The notes under the pieces are model-generated. The model ran no database searches. It worked only from the letters and a program-made list of their open reading frames with translations, and was not told the origin of the DNA. 63,095 nucleotides of DNA. Origin: Bondarzewia mesenterica (lineage: Eukaryota; Basidiomycota; Agaricomycetes; Russulales; Bondarzewiaceae). Positions 59,092 through 63,095 of this stretch are shown here, piece by piece. Each line of letters starts with the position of its first letter. Within the stretch, counting starts at the first letter, position 1. The stretch spans positions 1 to 63,095 of the forward strand of contig SGPL01000141.1 of NCBI GenBank assembly GCA_004802705.1, read 5' to 3'. The position numbers and the translations under genes are program-made.

Positions 59092-60761
59092 CTACGCCGA
59101 CGCAGGAGCTGTAGCTTCGTTTGCGGGTCGCTGTTCAGCGCATCTCCGCTGAATTTCCGTGGTAACGGCCTCGAAGTGTTGCTCAAGAAAATCTTGCCAA
59201 GAAGGAGCACTGCAACAAACACGCTGAAACGGCCCCAATGATTAGTCGAACGACCAGACGCAACATCGTACCGATTTCTTACCCTTTTCGACAGCACATC
59301 CCAAACTTCCTCTTCACTGTATTGATCGGCGGCGGCAGAAGACAGGAAATCGACGATGGNCTCGTAATCNTCGTCGAACTCGGATGCGTCGTCGGCGTCG
59401 GCNGTGATGGGTTCTTNNGCCTCCTCCTGCTCGGGAGACTGTNCCAGCTCTTGCTNCAGCTGTTCNTCCTCGGCANCATCTGAACCNGCAGCCTCAGCAG
59501 CAGCANCATCAGGACTCTCCACATTGNCGTCAGGATTTTCAGCAGAAACATGGGTAGAAGGTCCGCCGTTAAGTGACATCTCAACTTCGGCCTTGACTNC
59601 CTCCCAAATATGTATATTTATGGGGCGGGNGANGGTCTGANGCCATGATCCGCTNGAATGGTGAGGCATCTGCACAGNGCGCAAATGAGGACGANCATCA
59701 AAACTGNATNTCGAAGCAGATGGGACGGAGATGCNTACCTTTTCGTTCAATTTGATGCATATGTGGGACAAATTCATGTTTGAATCAACCTCTAGCAGTC
59801 GACGAATATACATCCGGGTATATGTCCATTCTGCCTCCGTGTAATAGTACTTGCCGCCATTCATCTCCTTCGTCTCCGTCGGTGGTTCTGGGGTAGGGGA
59901 CCGATTAATGTGTGCATGCGGGACAGCAACCTTCACTGGCCGACGCTTTCTCTTCCTCGGAATGGGTCTTGCCTTGGATTCTTGAAGATTCTTCGGCTTA
60001 TGTCCTCTTCTTTTTGGCATTGAAGAGTCATCAACCACGTATTCCACAGGGTCCATCAACTCCCCTTCCAAAATGCAGTCATTCACGAACGCCGCTTGCA
60101 CAATGGGCGTGTGGCGGCACCGAGCCTGATCGCGCAGATCACGGTACGTCGTCGATCTTGGGTTCAACACAGCGTACGCCGCAGCAGATATATCTGCGGT
60201 AATTTTCCCTCCATTTCTCTGCAAGAAGTTAGTTCAATACGACAGTGAGCGGCTGTTGATACTACCACGTACCTTAATTGACTGTACCAAGTCACGTCTG
60301 CTTCGCAGATCAACCTGAACGTACAAAAGTATAGGTCCGTCATTGCTTGATCTGAAAACACTGCCTTCTTGCCTAGGCACTGGCAATGGGGGCTGAGGTT
60401 CCTTGGGAGGTGATGCCTCTATGAAGAGAGGATGCGACGGTCCAGCTGCAGGTTGCTGCGAAACCAGATTTACCAGATCTGGCGAAAAGAACATGGGCTG
60501 GCCCATTTGCTGCAGAGGGAACATGAATAAACTCGAGAAAGCAGCCTGCAGCAGGGAAGTATCAGCGCCATGTTGTTGCGCCAATGCAATCGCGGACTCG
60601 AAGAGATTGATAAAAGCTAAATCGGTAAAAGTTAGATTGGTAAAAGCTGGATTTAGCATCGTCGGATTAGAAAAAAGAAATTGTGGAGTCAGGCTGAGCA
60701 TATTGTTTGGAAAGAAAGGGAACTGGTTGGGAAACTGCGTCTGGTGGTGCCTCTGAGACAT
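59092..60761 (-). CDS. BRCT and Myb/SANT-like protein, possibly Rap1-related
   Basis: Nuclear protein candidate. The N-terminal 150 residues are Phe/Asn/Gln-rich and disordered. A BRCT-like domain follows over an intron: ILLYVQVDLRSRRDLVQSIK then RNGGKITADISAAAYAVLNP and HTPIVQAAFVNDCILEGELM. Next a basic stretch PRKRKRRPVKVAVPHAH, then a Myb/SANT-like segment YYYTEAEWTYTRMYIRRLLE ... ICIKLNEK joined to MPHHxSGSW. An acidic, Ala-rich region full of single Ns comes after. The end is best read with an intron GTAAGA...TTTCAG, giving SAPSWQDFLEQHFEAVTTEI and a stop at 59092-59094. BRCT followed by Myb resembles the telomere protein Rap1; this is inference. About 15 Ns (59360-59742) prevent a clean reading. 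Confidence 0.6.
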
Positions 60762-61133
60762 GTACCGTTGCCCTAAACTGCCGAAGCTATTTTCACATTT
60801 GGTATTTCACACGGTCCGTTCCTCAATTGACCTCAGGCGTTGCACCGCACTTCGGCCCAAATTTTCCCGAGGGAAATTCTTGTAAAATACCAAATATTCC
60901 AACTATTTTCTCAATATTTCTCTCCAGCAGAAATTTGCATAAAATTTTGGTTTCTTTCCGCGGAGTTTTCTGGGTATTTTCAACGTATATTATGCTGGCT
61001 CAAGCAGCCGCCGCCAGGATATATCCAAATAAATTTGAAATAAACCTTCGGATATTCATGCTCATTCAGCCACAAATAATACAATAAAAAATCATTTATA
61101 TATTCAGAAAAATCATTCTACAGTACCACGCAG
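60762..61133. other. Intergenic, AT-rich
   Basis: AT-rich stretch between two minus-strand genes, densest at about 60855-61125. It should contain the BRCT gene promoter. No gene recognised. Confidence 0.5.
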
Positions 61134-61735
61134 CTACAACATTGTCTGTTGGGGAATCCGATGTCCAAAACGACGAGCCATCAAGTCACGCACGCCGCAC
61201 AATGATAAGTCGTCTCCAGTCTGAAAGAGCGGACCGGCATCCAGATTTGGCAGCTTGTCATCCGGAGTGCTGTCTGAGTCAGAGTCGTCTGAGGAGTACC
61301 AGGTCGCATTCCGTGTAGAATGTCCGAGTAGACGCGACGCGTACCTGCGATTTCGACTTGTCGGCCGAAATCTGCCGTATATACCTCGTCTCGGGCGGGT
61401 CTGAGCTGCCAGGCTCAGCCTGCCTGGTACCGATGGGCAGCAAGTCATCCGTGAGGAGTGTCGTGAGCGCGTGCGGCTCGAGAGCGTGTCAGAGATGGAC
61501 AGATCGAGCGACGCGGGCTCCGTCGATGTCGATGCCACGACAGCGCTCTGATGTTCCTGCTGGGTGGCAGCCTCGATGAGCGCGTGCATACCGGCAAAGT
61601 CGACATTAGACCCCCCCGGCGTGCTAGTAGTATTGTCAGTAGTGGCAGCGGCTGTGCTGGTCCTACGCGGTTGTCAAGGACGTGCGTGAGGAAATCACTT
61701 CTGGGTGAGCTGGTGCCGCCGAGGGTAGAGCTCAT
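61134..61735 (-). CDS. Hypothetical Ser/Thr/Arg-rich protein
   Basis: Not recognised. The start MSSTLGGTSSPR (ATG 61733-61735) continues over a 36-nt intron (GTGATT...CGTAG) into RTSTAAATTDNTTSTPGG and NVDFAGMHALIEAATQQEHQ. It goes on through an Arg/Ser-rich region to WYSSDDSDSDSTPDDK and GDDLSLCGVRDLMARRFGHR, ending RIPQQTML at TAG 61134-61136. There is no signal peptide or membrane segment. The acidic Ser/Asp patch and low complexity suggest a nuclear regulator. A minus-strand open frame just upstream (61748-61963) may be a further 5' exon, ending in CTFDELSPDRKKPT. Confidence 0.5.
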
Positions 61736-62021
61736 CGGCCGAGGGGGCTAGGTAGGTTTCTTGCGGTCCGGGGAAAGCTCATCGAAGGTGCATGCCTTAC
61801 GCGTCCGCCTCGAGTCGCACGAGAGATCAATTGAGCTCGCGCGGAGAGAGGGGGAATGTTGGCTCACTGACACCACGCAGGGTGGGCCGACTTCAGGTAT
61901 CGCGCAGCGCGTCTTGGCTTTACACTGTCGCTGAAGAAAAGAGTCAGAATTTCCAAGTCCCAAGCATGCGCCACGTCAGGGAGAGGGGAAGTCAGGTCGT
62001 GCACATGGAATGCAATGACGC

Positions 62022-62762
62022 GTGGTCGCCAAATCAACCCGAGGCAATGAGCAGCTTCTCTCGTCCTCGGCCCACGCCCTCTCCCCCTCGTCGTCAGTAC
62101 TTCTTTCTGTTCCAGAGCAGCTTCAGCCTCCTGATCGTCTTACCTCCAGACGCCCTGGGACCGCGTCGAGTGCGAATCAATCCAACTCGTTGGGAGCCCG
62201 GCGGACGCCCCTGAGTCCAGCCAGCTCGATGCGCCGTGGGTCGTCGAAGCGCCTGACGCCGTCATCGATTCCCTTCTTCCGTCGCTCGTCATCTCAATCC
62301 GTACAGCTCAATGCCTACACCTCGGCTCAGCCGTAGACCTCGTGCAGTCACTTGATGCCACCGCCGCAGAACAGTGCCTCTCCCATTGACTCGGGCCTGT
62401 CCACGCCCTCTGTCAGCAACTCTGCACACAAAAAGACGTCGATGCTTAGCTTGGGTCCACTCTTGAAGGGCTCAAGTTCAAGAAGGAACTTGCAGGGAGA
62501 TAAGAGTGACGGCAAGAGTGGCAAGGAGAGCACACGTGGTAGGGACACGGACAAGGAGAAGGCGGAGAGGCCAAAGAAGGATGGCGAGGGCAGGATCTCA
62601 GTTCTGATAGGCAGGCGGCGTGGCAAGGTGTGGCGGGGGATCCCGACGAGGAGAGAGCCTGAAGGCCATAACGATGATGTCCGAATAAAAGAAGGTCAAA
62701 TACTGAAGGGAACAAGGCGGAGGGTAGGAAAGGACACCGAGCTCAACAGGAAGAAACAATGA
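62022..62762 (+). pseudogene. Broken coding stretch, Ser/Lys-rich, unknown
   Basis: Two plus-strand frames in different phases look like one damaged protein N-terminus. The first (to 62336) contains PEQLQPPDRLTSRRPGTASS, ARRTPLSPASSMRRGSSKRL and PSSIPFFRRSSSQSVQL. The second (from 62352) contains PPPQNSASPIDSGLSTPSVS, HKKTSMLSLGPLLKG and a Lys/Glu-rich run ending ISVLIGRRRGK. This is the style of disordered N-termini of fungal signalling proteins. The stop between them and the lack of a clear intron suggest a pseudogene fragment or an unresolved splice or sequencing error. No family is assigned. Confidence 0.35.
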
Positions 62763-62840
62763 CGCACTACGCGCTCCGGTTTCTGAGAACGGCGCAGGCA
62801 GCGCGTCATCGCAAGGCACGTGTCCCGCCAAAGGGGCGGG

Positions 62841-62921
62841 CGAGCGGCGTGCGATGTGCGACGTGCGGCGTACGGCGTGCGGCGTTCAGCTCAGTGTGCG
62901 CTGTGCGGCGTTCGGCGTGCA
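62841..62921 (+). repeat. Degenerate short tandem repeat (GTGCGGC-like)
   Basis: About 80 nt made of imperfect 7-9 nt units related to GTGCGGCGT, such as GTGCGAC, GTGCGGC, GTACGGC and GTTCGGC. No coding role is evident. Slippage-generated microsatellite is the simplest reading. Confidence 0.6.
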
Positions 62922-63095
62922 CCTCAAGTCAAGGGACGCTCATGTTCATCAAAAACAGGACGTCCACGCGAGATATTGAACATCATTTCAGGATTCCGTA
63001 GTCGCACGGTTCAAAGAACGTTTCATCCTATCACTAGGCTCATGCGATGACTGCCTTGTTCTTGATGATGAGCTGAATGTCCTATCTATCTCGCG

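Noticed and set aside
59150..59270. Hydrophobic segment FSVFVAVLLLGKIF as a C-terminal membrane anchor of the BRCT protein
   Set aside because: It lies on an intron with GTAAGA and TTTCAG ends; splicing gives the hydrophilic SAPSWQDFLEQHFEAV instead.
8310..60761. Gene cluster of chromatin factors (chromodomain, SUMO ligase, EED-like, BRCT)
   Set aside because: They are scattered over 50 kb among unrelated housekeeping genes; co-occurrence is probably chance.
60860..60878. Imperfect palindrome around CCCGAGGG
   Set aside because: One-base asymmetry and a single copy in AT-rich DNA; not enough to call an operator or terminal repeat.

Overview
The window is nuclear DNA of a filamentous basidiomycete, most likely an agaricomycete. 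Genes are dense, on both strands, and cut by many introns, mostly 50-80 nt with GT-AG ends. The gene set is eukaryotic: Ras GTPase, alpha-SNAP, SUMO ligase, complex I subunit, ADP/ATP carrier, ESF1, RRP36. The species was not determined. The assembly is draft quality. There is a 196-nt N gap at 41175-41370, scattered single Ns near 40.3-43.0 kb and 59.3-59.8 kb, and several genes that read through only if one base is added or removed, often in a homopolymer.

Layout, left to right. 1-5.3 kb: no gene recognised. 5.3-12.3 kb: a Ras-family GTPase (+), a PXMP4-like peroxisomal membrane protein (-) and a chromodomain protein (-). 12.6-18.5 kb: MTC1 (+), a CorA-like metal transporter (-) and RRP36 (+). 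18.7-23.2 kb: a large multi-pass membrane protein of unknown function (-). 23.7-29.5 kb: a DUF2235 hydrolase, NUS1 and SEC17 (all -). 29.7-35.6 kb: phosphoacetylglucosamine mutase, DUG3 and ICE2 (all +). 35.9-39.6 kb: a serine carboxypeptidase and molybdopterin synthase large subunit (both -). 39.8-42.9 kb: a fused pseudouridine-5'-phosphate glycosidase/kinase (+). 42.9-50.7 kb: IRC3-type helicase, ADP/ATP carrier and a SIZ/PIAS SUMO ligase (all -). 51.0-54.5 kb: NudC (+) and ESF1 (-). 54.8-55.5 kb: a secreted tandem-repeat precursor with Kex2 sites (+). 55.9-60.8 kb: an EED-like WD40 protein (-), complex I subunit NDUFA11 (+) and a BRCT plus Myb-like protein (-). The last 2 kb hold a small hypothetical gene and a broken coding stretch.

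Most genes are ordinary housekeeping genes and do not form one pathway. The strongest candidates for novelty are the Kex2-processed repeat precursor at 54827-55479, which should release six related peptides of about 22-24 residues, and a 2-nt microexon (5560-5561) needed to keep the Ras gene in frame. Two possible histone-mark readers, a chromodomain protein with an unusual C-terminal half and an EED-like WD40 protein, lie in the same window but about 45 kb apart. Exon boundaries were worked out by hand from splice signals and protein continuity, so gene spans are firmer than individual internal junctions.
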